Part shown: one piece after another, positions 24,479 to 33,431 of the stretch
How positions within the stretch are numbered: position 1 is the first letter of the stretch
Layout of the letters: each line of letters begins with the position of its first letter
Origin: Streptomyces olindensis
Lineage (GTDB): Bacteria > Actinomycetota > Actinomycetes > Streptomycetales > Streptomycetaceae
DNA: 64,000 nt
Assembly: GCA_000696115.1 (NCBI GenBank)
Contig: JJOH01000019.1
Location: forward strand, 372,001 to 436,000
Direction of reading: 5' to 3'
The notes under the pieces: generated by a model
Told to the model about the DNA's origin: nothing
The model's input: the letters and a program-made list of their open reading frames with translations, nothing else
Database searches by the model: none
Program-made: the position numbers and the translations under genes

Positions 24479-25785
24479 CCCACCGCATCTCCCGCGCCCC
24501 CCGCCGAACCGCCCGTCCGTCCAAGGCCCCGCGCAGTCCCCGCGCCCCGCGCGAGAGCACCTGGCGGCTCTGGAAGGACCTGTCCCCGCTGCTGCGGCTG
24601 CTGATCCTCACCCAGCTCGCCTTCAACATCGGTTTCTTCGCCGTCCTGCCGTTCCTCGCCGAGCACCTGGGCACCGCGATCGGCATGGCGGGCTGGCTGG
24701 TCGGGTTCGTGCTCGGGCTGCGCACCTTCAGCCAGCAGGGGCTGTTCGTGGTCGGCGGCTGGCTCGTCGACCGGTGGGGCGTGCGGCCGGTCGTGCTGGC
24801 CGGCTGCGTGCTGCGGATCGCCGGGTTCGTGTGGCTCGGGTACGCGGAGGCGACCTGGGCCGTGATCGGGGCGGTGCTGGTGATCGGTTTCGCCGCCGCG
24901 CTGTTCTCCCCCGCCGTGGAGTCCGAGGTGGCCCGCCAGGCGGTGGTCTGGGAGGAGGAGGGGCACGGCTCGCGCACGCGGGTGCTGGCCCTGTTCAGCG
25001 TGGCGGGGCAGGCCGGGGCCTTCGTCGGACCGCTGCTCGGCGCGCTGCTGCTCGCCGTCGACTTCCGCACCGCGTGCCTGGCCGGCGCCGCGGTCTTCGT
25101 GCTCGTCCTCGCCGGGCACCTGTGGCTGATGCCGCAGCACATCCCGGGCCGGGTCCGCGTCCGGGAGCGGGGCGGGGTGCGCGCGCTGCTGCGCAACCGC
25201 CGCTTCCTGGCATTGTGCTGCGCGTACGGCACGTACCTGCTCGCCTACAACCAGCTGTACCTGGCCCTGCCGGACGAGGTGCAGCGCGCGGCGGGCTCCC
25301 AGGCGCCGCTGTCCTGGCTGTTCGCCCTGTCCTCGGTGCTCGTGGTGTTCGCCCAGCTCCCGGTGACCCGCTGGGCGGGCGACCGGCTCGACCTGCGCCG
25401 CTCCATGACCGCCGGGCTGCTGCTGATCGCGTCCGGCTTCGCGGTGGTGGCCGCCGCCCGCCCCGCCGGGTGGACGGGCACCGCCGGGCTGCTGCCGGCC
25501 GCCGGGTTCGTCGTGCTGCTCACCGTGGGGCAGATGCTGGTCGTGCCCGCCGCCCGCGCCTGGGTCCCCGACCTCGCCGAGGAGGGCCGGCTCGGCCTGT
25601 ACATGGGTGCGCTGTCCTCCGTCTCCGGCCTGATCGTGCTCGTCGGCAGCGCCGCCACCGGCTCCCTGCTCGACCCGGACCTGCCCGCCGCGGTGCCGTG
25701 GCTGGTCCTCGCGGCCGTACCGGCCCTGGCGGTGGCACTGCTGCCGCGCCGGGAGGAGCGGACGGGCCCCGCGGACACCCCCTAG
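24475..25785 (+). CDS. MFS transporter, probable efflux
   Basis: A 436-residue major facilitator with about 12 helices. The loop 2-3 signature is VDRWGVRPVVLAG, with FNIGFFAVLPFLAEHLG in helix 1. It lacks an N-terminal signal and has a basic cytoplasmic start. It overlaps the fused permease by 4 bp (ATGA) and is therefore co-translated. In metallophore systems such as the staphylopine cluster an MFS exporter accompanies an Opp-type importer, which offers one reading of this pair, but no synthesis gene is seen. Drug or small-metabolite export is equally possible. Confidence 0.88.
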   Translation: MTHRISRAPRRTARPSKAPRSPRAPRESTWRLWKDLSPLLRLLILTQLAFNIGFFAVLPFLAEHLGTAIGMAGWLVGFVLGLRTFSQQGLFVVGGWLVDRWGVRPVVLAGCVLRIAGFVWLGYAEATWAVIGAVLVIGFAAALFSPAVESEVARQAVVWEEEGHGSRTRVLALFSVAGQAGAFVGPLLGALLLAVDFRTACLAGAAVFVLVLAGHLWLMPQHIPGRVRVRERGGVRALLRNRRFLALCCAYGTYLLAYNQLYLALPDEVQRAAGSQAPLSWLFALSSVLVVFAQLPVTRWAGDRLDLRRSMTAGLLLIASGFAVVAAARPAGWTGTAGLLPAAGFVVLLTVGQMLVVPAARAWVPDLAEEGRLGLYMGALSSVSGLIVLVGSAATGSLLDPDLPAAVPWLVLAAVPALAVALLPRREERTGPADTP

Positions 25786-25967
25786 GGCCGGTCGTTCGGA
25801 TGACGCCGCAGACGCGGGCCCGGCAACCGCGCGGGCGGGAGCGTCACTCCCGGGAGCGACAACGCGCCCCCGGGCTTTCCGGGACGTACCGTGCGGGGTC
25901 ACCGCCGGGGAGCACACTGATCATCCGGCGCCAGTATCCTGGGTCGGCTGCGGCACCCCCCACCAAT

Positions 25968-25985
25968 CCCCGCGCGAACGCGGGG
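25968..25985 (+). promoter_or_regulatory. GC-rich hairpin in the kinase upstream region
   Basis: CCCCGCG-CGAA-CGCGGGG forms a 7-bp stem with a tetraloop about 50 bp upstream of the kinase start. A possible -10 TATCCT lies at about 25935. The 248-bp spacer 25786-26033 otherwise shows nothing recognisable. Confidence 0.4.
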
Positions 25986-26033
25986 AGTTCGGCCTGCGGC
26001 GACGACCTTCCCACACGCATGAGACGAGGACGA

Positions 26034-27651
<1,618 letters not shown>

Positions 27652-27656
<5 letters not shown>

Positions 27657-27812
27657 ACGGGAAATCCGGTGTGATGCCGGTGCGGCCCTCGCCACTGTGA
27701 ATCGGGAAGTCCGGCTCCGGCCCTCACGGGCAGCCACTGGGTCCTGAAGGACCCGGGAAGGCGGAGCACGGGCGGTGGTACCCGTCAGCCAGGAGACCGG
27801 CCAAGGCGCGTC
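27652..27812 (+). ncRNA. cobalamin (AdoCbl) riboswitch
   Basis: The leader of cbiM contains the conserved cobalamin elements in order: a 5' GGTGAA segment, GATGCCGGTGCGG-type paired elements, CACTG followed by a stem-rich region, and the B12 box AGCCAGGAGACCGGCC at 27787-27802. It lies about 40 bases before the cbiM ATG. Binding of adenosylcobalamin would shut off cobalt uptake when B12 is sufficient. The 5' edge is approximate. Confidence 0.9.
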
Positions 27813-27849
27813 AACCATCCACGAGGTGCTGGAGAGGGTCTGCTGAGCC

Positions 27850-28551
27850 ATGCACATAGCCGAGGGTTTCCTGCCTCCGGCGCACGCGGTCGCCTGGGGC
27901 GTCGCGTCGGCGCCGTTCGTCGTCCACGGAGTCCGGTCGCTCACCCGTGAAGTGCGCGAGCACCCCGAGAGCACACTGCTCCTCGGTGCCTCCGGCGCCT
28001 TCACGTTCGTCCTGTCCGCCCTGAAACTGCCGTCGGTCACCGGCAGTTGCTCCCACCCCACCGGCACCGGGCTGGGGGCCATCCTGTTCCGCCCGCCGAT
28101 CATGGCGGTCCTGGGCACCATCACCCTGCTCTTCCAGGCGCTGCTGCTGGCGCACGGCGGCCTCACCACGCTCGGCGCCAACGTCTTCTCCATGGCGATC
28201 GTCGGGCCCTGGGCCGGATACGCCGTCTACAAGGTGCTGCGGCGGTACGACGTGCCGCTGATGGCGGCCGTGTTCTGCGGGGCGTTCGTGGCCGACCTGT
28301 CCACCTACTGCGTCACCAGCGTGCAGCTGGCGCTCGCCTTCCCGGACCCGGGCAGCGGATTCCTCGGCGCGCTCGGCAAGTTCGCCTCCATCTTCGCCGT
28401 CACGCAGATCCCGCTCGCGGTGAGCGAGGGCCTGCTGACCGTCCTCGTGATGCGGCTGCTGGTGCAGTCCAGCAAGGGCGAGCTGACCCGGCTGGGCGTG
28501 CTCCTCGCCGGTAAGCGGTCGCGGACCGAGACGGAGGCGGTGGCCCGATGA
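27850..28551 (+). CDS. cbiM: cobalt ECF transporter S component CbiM
   Basis: A 233-residue membrane protein starting MHIAEGFLPPAHAVAWG; the N-terminal Met-His, a Co(II) ligand in CbiM/NikM proteins, is intact, as is the family segment LKLPSVTGSCSHPTGTGLGA with its His. Six to seven helices. It is the first gene of cbiMNQO under a cobalamin riboswitch and overlaps cbiN by 4 bp. It captures Co(II) for B12 synthesis. Confidence 0.96.
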   Translation: MHIAEGFLPPAHAVAWGVASAPFVVHGVRSLTREVREHPESTLLLGASGAFTFVLSALKLPSVTGSCSHPTGTGLGAILFRPPIMAVLGTITLLFQALLLAHGGLTTLGANVFSMAIVGPWAGYAVYKVLRRYDVPLMAAVFCGAFVADLSTYCVTSVQLALAFPDPGSGFLGALGKFASIFAVTQIPLAVSEGLLTVLVMRLLVQSSKGELTRLGVLLAGKRSRTETEAVAR

Positions 28552-28922
28552 ACCGGAACACGAAGATCAACCTGGTGCTGCTGCTCGTCGTGGCCGCGCT
28601 CGCCGTGCTGCCGCTCGCGCTCGGCCTCGGCGACCACAAGGAAGAGCCGTTCACCGGCGCCGACGCCCAGGCGGAGACGGCGATCACGGAGCTGGACCCG
28701 GACTACGAGCCCTGGTTCACGCCGCTGTACGAGCCGCCGTCCGCGGAGATCGAGTCGGCGCTGTTCGCCCTCCAGGCGGCGATCGGCGCGGGCGTCCTCG
28801 CCTACTACTTCGGCCTGCGGCGCGGCCGGCGCCAGGGCGAGGAACGGGCCACGGCCCGTCAGCAGGCCGCCGACGCGGACGCCGTGGGCGTCCCCGGAAA
28901 GTCCCCGGCCGACGGGGCCTGA
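28548..28922 (+). CDS. cbiN: cobalt transport protein CbiN
   Basis: A 124-residue small subunit with an N-terminal helix (LVLLLVVAALAVLPLALGLG), the extracytoplasmic FTGADAQAE and PWFTPLYEPPS segments of CbiN, and a second helix near residue 85. The extended basic/acidic tail after residue 100 is longer than usual. It overlaps cbiM (ATGA). It aids metal loading of CbiM. Confidence 0.94.
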   Translation: MNRNTKINLVLLLVVAALAVLPLALGLGDHKEEPFTGADAQAETAITELDPDYEPWFTPLYEPPSAEIESALFALQAAIGAGVLAYYFGLRRGRRQGEERATARQQAADADAVGVPGKSPADGA

Positions 28923-28927
28923 GCCGC

Positions 28928-29677
28928 GTGCTGCCGATCGACGCGGCGGCGCACAGCAGCCGCTGGCGCCGCCGCCACCCCGTGGACAAGGCCGTGCTCG
29001 GACTCGGCCTCACCGTGTTGGCGATCTCGCTGCCGCCCTGGCCGGGCGCGGCCCTGGTGCTCGTGGCGGCACTGTCCCTGCTGCTGGGGCCGGCCGGTGT
29101 GCCCGGCCGACGGCTGTGGCGGGCCTACCGGGTGCCGCTCGGCTTCTGCGTGACCGGCGCGCTCCCCCTGCTCGTCCAGGTCGGTGGGCCGGAGGGCTTC
29201 GTCTCCCTCGCCGGTGACGGGCCGGTGCGGGCCGGGGAGTTGCTGCTGCGCACCTCGGCGGCCTCCCTGGGCGTGCTGCTGTTCGCCTTCACCACGCCGA
29301 TGTCCGACCTGCTGCCCCGCCTGGTGCAGGCGGGCGTGCCCGCGCCCGTCGTCGACGTCGCCCTGGTGACGTACCGGATGAGCTTCCTGCTCCTGGACTC
29401 CGTGCGCCGCGTCCGGGACGCCCAGGCCGCCCGGCTCGGGCACACCGGCCGGGCCGCGGAGTGGCGGTCCCTGGCCGGGCTGGGCGCCACCGCGTTCGTC
29501 CGGGCCTTCGACCGGGCGGCCCGCCTCCAGGCCGGTCTCGCCGGGCGCGGCTACGACGGCACCCTGCGCGTCCTGGTGCCCGAGGCCCGCGTCTCCGTCC
29601 GCTTCACCACGGCCAGTTGCGCGCTCCTCGCGGCGCTGGCGGTGCTCACCTTTGTGCTGGAAAGGCCGCTGACATGA
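28928..29677 (+). CDS. cbiQ: cobalt ECF transporter T component CbiQ
   Basis: A 249-residue energy-coupling transmembrane subunit. The two ARG-type cytoplasmic coupling motifs are visible as DAQAARLGHTG and RAARLQAGLAGRG. GTG 28928 follows the cbiN stop by 5 bp. The last codons overlap the cbiO start (ATGA). It links CbiM to the ATPase. Confidence 0.95.
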   Translation: MLPIDAAAHSSRWRRRHPVDKAVLGLGLTVLAISLPPWPGAALVLVAALSLLLGPAGVPGRRLWRAYRVPLGFCVTGALPLLVQVGGPEGFVSLAGDGPVRAGELLLRTSAASLGVLLFAFTTPMSDLLPRLVQAGVPAPVVDVALVTYRMSFLLLDSVRRVRDAQAARLGHTGRAAEWRSLAGLGATAFVRAFDRAARLQAGLAGRGYDGTLRVLVPEARVSVRFTTASCALLAALAVLTFVLERPLT

Positions 29678-30534
29678 GCGAGGCCGCCCTCGTCGCCCTG
29701 CGGGGCGCGTCCTTCGCCTACGAGGACGGCCCGGCCGTGCTCAGCGGCCTCGACTTCGAGATCCGCGAGGGGCGCGCGCTCGCGCTGCTCGGCCGCAACG
29801 GCAGCGGCAAGACCACGCTGATGCGGCTGCTCAGCGGCGGACTGCAGCCGCACCGGGGCCGGTTGACGGTCGACGGGCAGCCGGTGACGTACGACCGCAA
29901 GGGCCTGACCCGGCTGCGCACGACCGTCCAGCTGGTGGTGCAGGACCCGGACGACCAGCTGTTCGCGGCCTCCGTCGAGCAGGACGTGTCGTTCGGGCCG
30001 CTGAACCTCGGCCTGGACGACACGGAGGTGCGGGCGCGGGTGGCTCAGGCGCTCGACGCCCTGGACATCGCCGCCCTGGCCGACCGGCCCACCCATCTGC
30101 TCTCCTACGGGCAGCGCAAGCGGACCGCCATCGCGGGCGCGGTCGCCATGCGGCCCCGGGTCCTCGTCCTCGACGAGCCGACGGCCGGGCTCGACCCCGA
30201 CGGGCAGGAACGGCTCCTCGACACGCTCGACGGGCTCCGCGCCCGGGGCACCACGGTCGTGATGGCCACCCACGACGTCGACCTCGCCCTGCGCTGGGCC
30301 GACGACGCGGCGCTCCTCACGCCGTCCGGCGTCCGCACCGGGCCCGCGCCGACGGCACTGGCCCGCACCGATCTCCTCCGGGAGGCGGGGCTGCGGCTGC
30401 CGTGGGGCGCCGCCGCGGCGGAACTCCTCCGCGCACAGGGTGTGTTGGCCGAGTCGGCGCCGGGCCCGCGAACGCCGGACGAGCTGGCCGCCCTCGCGGC
30501 GGGACAGCGGCCGACGACACCCCGGAGCGGCTGA
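29674..30534 (+). CDS. cbiO: cobalt ECF transporter ATPase CbiO
   Basis: A 286-residue ABC ATPase: Walker A GRNGSGKTT, Q-loop VVQDPDDQLF (the DPDDQ variant typical of CbiO/EcfA), signature LLSYGQRKR, Walker B VLVLDEPTAGLD and H-loop ATHDVD. The C-terminal 60 residues are a variable extension. It completes cbiMNQO. Confidence 0.95.
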   Translation: MSEAALVALRGASFAYEDGPAVLSGLDFEIREGRALALLGRNGSGKTTLMRLLSGGLQPHRGRLTVDGQPVTYDRKGLTRLRTTVQLVVQDPDDQLFAASVEQDVSFGPLNLGLDDTEVRARVAQALDALDIAALADRPTHLLSYGQRKRTAIAGAVAMRPRVLVLDEPTAGLDPDGQERLLDTLDGLRARGTTVVMATHDVDLALRWADDAALLTPSGVRTGPAPTALARTDLLREAGLRLPWGAAAAELLRAQGVLAESAPGPRTPDELAALAAGQRPTTPRSG

Positions 30535-30543
30535 GGGGAGTGC

Positions 30544-30580
30544 GGTCGGTCAGTTACGGTCGGTCAGTTACCGTCGGTCA
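30544..30580. repeat. 14-bp tandem repeat at a convergent gene junction
   Basis: GGTCGGTCAGTTAC is repeated at 30544-30557 and 30558-30571, with a partial third copy (GTCGGTCA) to 30580. It fills the short space between the convergent cbiO and amidinotransferase genes. Confidence 0.75.
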
Positions 30581-30587
30581 AGCACGA

Positions 30588-31724
30588 TCAGTCGAAGTAC
30601 GACTGGAGCGAGCCGCGGCGGCGGATGTCGAGCGTCGCGCAGTGGAACGAGCCGCCGAACGGCGCGTAGTGCAGCAGGTCGCACGGGATCGGCTCGAAGC
30701 CCCACTTCTCCAGCGCGCGCAGCATGCCGGTGTGGTGCCGCTCCGCGATCACCCGCCGCTCGTCGATCATGAGCACGTTCATGCTGAGCCACTTGCCGCA
30801 CATCGAGGTGACCCTGAGCAGCCGCTCGTCGATCGGCTCGGGCTCGGGGGCGACCAGGACGTCCCAGGAGTCCAGGACGGCGGGCAGCCGGTCGACGTCG
30901 ATGTACTCGGGGTTGACCAGCACCTTTCCGGGCGCGAGCAGGACGAACGTCGTGTCGATGTGCATGGGCGTGCGGCAGCGGCTCTCGATCTCGTGGATCC
31001 GGTACCCCGGCCCGAGGTGGCGGCGCAGCCAGTCGATGCCCATCGCGTTGGTGACGTTGCTGCGCGTGACGAACAGGTCGCGTCCCGCCCGGACGAAGTC
31101 CGCCGCGTCGAAGACGGGCTCGAACTCGGTGAGGATGTACCGCATGGGCTCGCCGTCCTCCGGGACGCGGAAGTCCCGATCGAACAGCTCGTCCGTGAGC
31201 TGCGGCCTGGGCGCCGCCGTCCAGCGCGCGCCGCGCCGGAAGTAGTCCTTGAGGATCGGGCGGTAGGAGTGCGTCTCGAAGTACCGGCACGGCCACGCCA
31301 TCGGGGTCTCGATGATCTCGTCACCGATCACGAGCATGCTGTCGCGCGGACAGGTGTTGCAGAAGCCGCGTGAGGACCAGTCCGGGGTGGCGAAGCGGCG
31401 CCGGTGGTCGACCGCGTCCGGGCGCCGGACCGTGACGCCGAGGGACTTCAGCAGGCCGACGAACCCGTCGATCTCCTGCTGCGCCTGCTCGACGAGCACG
31501 CGTGGGTACCGGAAGCCCGCGGCGAGCCCCTGCAGCCGCCCGGCCCACGGGGGCACGTTGCAGGTCACCACCGGGTGGTCGGAGGGGATCGTCGCGCCCT
31601 CCAGGCGCCCGACGATGATCTCCTCCAGCGGATCCCACTCGGTGTGCGAGTTCACCGGCGACACCTGCTGCTCCACCAGTTCGCCGGTCGGGGTCGGTAC
31701 TCCTGGATTCTGCAGGACCGCCAT
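30588..31724 (-). CDS. amidinotransferase, arginine:glycine amidinotransferase (AGAT) type
   Basis: A 378-residue GATM/StrB-family enzyme. The catalytic Cys is Cys362 in FGGSFHCATLD; the His is in TPMHIDTTFVL, and a conserved RSNVTNAMGIDWL supports the fold. The end RRRGSLQSYFD strongly resembles vertebrate AGAT. ATG 31724 is preceded by GGGGTGAGC. Such enzymes transfer the arginine amidino group to an amine, as in creatine precursors, streptomycin, toxins or guanidino starters. No guanidino-product pathway is visible beside it, so its acceptor is unknown. Confidence 0.88.
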   Translation of the reverse strand: MAVLQNPGVPTPTGELVEQQVSPVNSHTEWDPLEEIIVGRLEGATIPSDHPVVTCNVPPWAGRLQGLAAGFRYPRVLVEQAQQEIDGFVGLLKSLGVTVRRPDAVDHRRRFATPDWSSRGFCNTCPRDSMLVIGDEIIETPMAWPCRYFETHSYRPILKDYFRRGARWTAAPRPQLTDELFDRDFRVPEDGEPMRYILTEFEPVFDAADFVRAGRDLFVTRSNVTNAMGIDWLRRHLGPGYRIHEIESRCRTPMHIDTTFVLLAPGKVLVNPEYIDVDRLPAVLDSWDVLVAPEPEPIDERLLRVTSMCGKWLSMNVLMIDERRVIAERHHTGMLRALEKWGFEPIPCDLLHYAPFGGSFHCATLDIRRRGSLQSYFD

Positions 31725-31791
31725 GCTCACCCCCTCGGAGTCGCGGGCTTCACGGATGCCACCGCTACCCAGCCGGTTGCCCCGAATTCGC

Positions 31792-31821
31792 TTGTCCACG
31801 CCCGCGGCGCCGCACTACGTT
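31792..31821 (+). promoter_or_regulatory. promoter for a probable leaderless transcript
   Basis: -35 TTGTCC (31792-31797), 18-bp spacer and -10 TACGTT (31816-31821), ending 6 bases before ATG 31828. No ribosome site precedes the ATG. Confidence 0.5.
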
Positions 31822-31827
31822 GCCGAG

Positions 31828-32505
31828 ATGGATCATCACGGTGCCGACGCGGATCTCTTCGCACGCTCCTGGACGGCCTTGAGCGAGGCGGTCGCCGGTC
31901 TCTCCGACGAGGACTTCGCCCGGCCGTCCGGCTGTACGGGCTGGCTGGTGCGGGACCTGGTGTGCCATCTGGTCATCGACGCCCAGGACGTGCTGATCAC
32001 CCTCGCCACCCCTTCCCGCCGGGAGCCGACCCGGGACGCGGTGACCTACTGGGAGGTCTCCGGCACACCGCCGACCGGCGACGACCCGCTCGACGCGCTG
32101 ACGGTGCGGCTCGCCGCGGCGTACCAGGAGCCGCACCTGCTCAAGTTCCACCTGGACGACGTCGGCTCCGCCGCCGGCCGCGCGGCCCTGCTCGCCGACC
32201 CGGCCGCCAGGGTCGGCACCCGCGACGAGGTCCTCACGGTGGCCGACTACCTCTCGGTGTACGTCCTGGAGTGGACGTTGCACCACCTCGACCTGATCGC
32301 GTACCTGCCGGACCCGGAGCAGCCGCCGGCCGAGGGGCTCACCCGGTCCCGAGAGTTGCTGGAGCGGATCGCGGGGAGCCCGTTCCCCGCCGCCTTCCAC
32401 GACCTGGACGCACTGCTGGTCGGGACCGGGCGGCGGGCGCCGACCGAGGCGGAGCGGGCCGGGCTCGGCGATCTCGCCGCGCGGCTCCCGCTGTACCTGG
32501 GCTGA
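31828..32505 (+). CDS. mycothiol-dependent maleylpyruvate isomerase-like / DinB-fold protein
   Basis: A 225-residue helical-bundle protein. The N-terminal part (TALSEAVAGLSDEDFARPSG followed by TGWLVRDLVCHLV) carries the MDMPI/DinB pattern with its metal His, and a second His pair occurs in LEWTLHHLDLIAYL. These proteins are typically thiol-dependent transferases or isomerases in mycothiol-making actinobacteria. It is a single gene divergent from the amidinotransferase. No specific reaction can be assigned. Confidence 0.82.
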   Translation: MDHHGADADLFARSWTALSEAVAGLSDEDFARPSGCTGWLVRDLVCHLVIDAQDVLITLATPSRREPTRDAVTYWEVSGTPPTGDDPLDALTVRLAAAYQEPHLLKFHLDDVGSAAGRAALLADPAARVGTRDEVLTVADYLSVYVLEWTLHHLDLIAYLPDPEQPPAEGLTRSRELLERIAGSPFPAAFHDLDALLVGTGRRAPTEAERAGLGDLAARLPLYLG

Positions 32506-32523
32506 CGGGCTCCCCGGCCGGCT

Positions 32524-32558
32524 GGGCTTCGGGCTTCGGGCTTCGGGCTTCGGGCTTC
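32524..32558. repeat. 7-bp x 5 microsatellite
   Basis: Five perfect copies of GGGCTTC in the spacer between the MDMPI-like and RsbQ-like genes. A 7-base unit can change copy number by slippage; here it would alter only promoter spacing, not a reading frame. Confidence 0.9.
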
Positions 32559-32627
32559 GGGGAGGACGATCGCGCTGCTCAGGAGCCCGCCGTGGGACGG
32601 TCCCGGGTGAGGTGGGAGCATGGGGGC

Positions 32628-33431
32628 ATGGACATCCGCCGCCGGAACAACGTCAACGTCACCGGTCGCGACGACGCACCGGTGCTGCTGCTGGCCCACG
32701 GGTTCGGCTGCGACCAGAACATGTGGCGCCTGGTGGTGCCCGCGCTGGCGGAGCGGTACCGGGTCGTGCTGTTCGACTACGTCGGCTCCGGCGGCTCGGA
32801 CCTGTCGGCGTGGAGCGAGGAGCGGTACGCCTCGCTGCACGGCTACGCCGCGGACGTCGTCGACGTGTGCGAGGAGCTGGATGTGCGGCAGGCGGTGTTC
32901 GTGGGGCACTCGGTCAGCGCCATGGTCGGGGTGCTGGCGGCGCAGGCCGCGCCCGAGCGGATCGGGGCGCTCGTGATGGTGACGCCCTCGCCCTGCTACA
33001 TCGACGACGAGGGCTACCGCGGCGGCTTCAGCACGGCGGACATCGACGAACTGCTGGACTCCCTGGAGGCGAACTACCTGGGCTGGTCGTCCGCGATGGC
33101 CCCGGTGATCATGGGCAATCCGGAGCGGCCGGAGCTGGGCCGGGAGCTGACCAACAGCTTCTGCGCCACGGACCCCGACATGGCCCGGGTCTTCGCCCGT
33201 ACGACCTTCCTCACCGACAGCCGCGAGGACCTCAAGAGCGTGTCCGTGCCGACCCTGGTGCTGGATTGCGAGCAGGACGCCATCGCGCCCCGCGAGGTCG
33301 GCGCCTACGTGCACGCGGCGATCCCGTCCTCCCACCTGGTCACGCTCGCCGCCACGGGGCACTGCCCGCAGCTGAGCGCGCCGGAGGCCACCGCCGAGGC
33401 GATCCTCGACTTCCTGGAGTCACGGCAGTGA
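32628..33431 (+). CDS. rsbQ: RsbQ-like alpha/beta hydrolase, stress-signalling activator
   Basis: A 267-residue alpha/beta hydrolase with the nucleophile Ser95 in FVGHSVSAMVG, an acid in LDCEQDAIAP and the His in ATGHCPQLSAP. The N-terminus (MDIRRRNNVNV, then LLLAHGFGCDQNMW) is characteristic of RsbQ, the small-molecule hydrolase that activates the phosphatase RsbP in Bacillus and is the bacterial relative of plant KAI2/D14 receptors. The next gene is an RsbP-like PAS phosphatase overlapping by 4 bp, then a STAS protein, which confirms the assignment. It would hydrolyse or sense an unknown ligand and signal energy stress. Confidence 0.88.
   Translation: MDIRRRNNVNVTGRDDAPVLLLAHGFGCDQNMWRLVVPALAERYRVVLFDYVGSGGSDLSAWSEERYASLHGYAADVVDVCEELDVRQAVFVGHSVSAMVGVLAAQAAPERIGALVMVTPSPCYIDDEGYRGGFSTADIDELLDSLEANYLGWSSAMAPVIMGNPERPELGRELTNSFCATDPDMARVFARTTFLTDSREDLKSVSVPTLVLDCEQDAIAPREVGAYVHAAIPSSHLVTLAATGHCPQLSAPEATAEAILDFLESRQ

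Noticed and set aside
22144..25917. Large minus-strand open frame opposite the GNAT, permease and MFS genes
   Set aside because: Arg/Pro/Ser-rich shadow translation; the plus-strand genes show clear transporter and GNAT motifs.
32524..32558. 7-bp repeat array as a CRISPR or origin iteron
   Set aside because: The units are contiguous without spacers and too short; no cas or replication gene is near.
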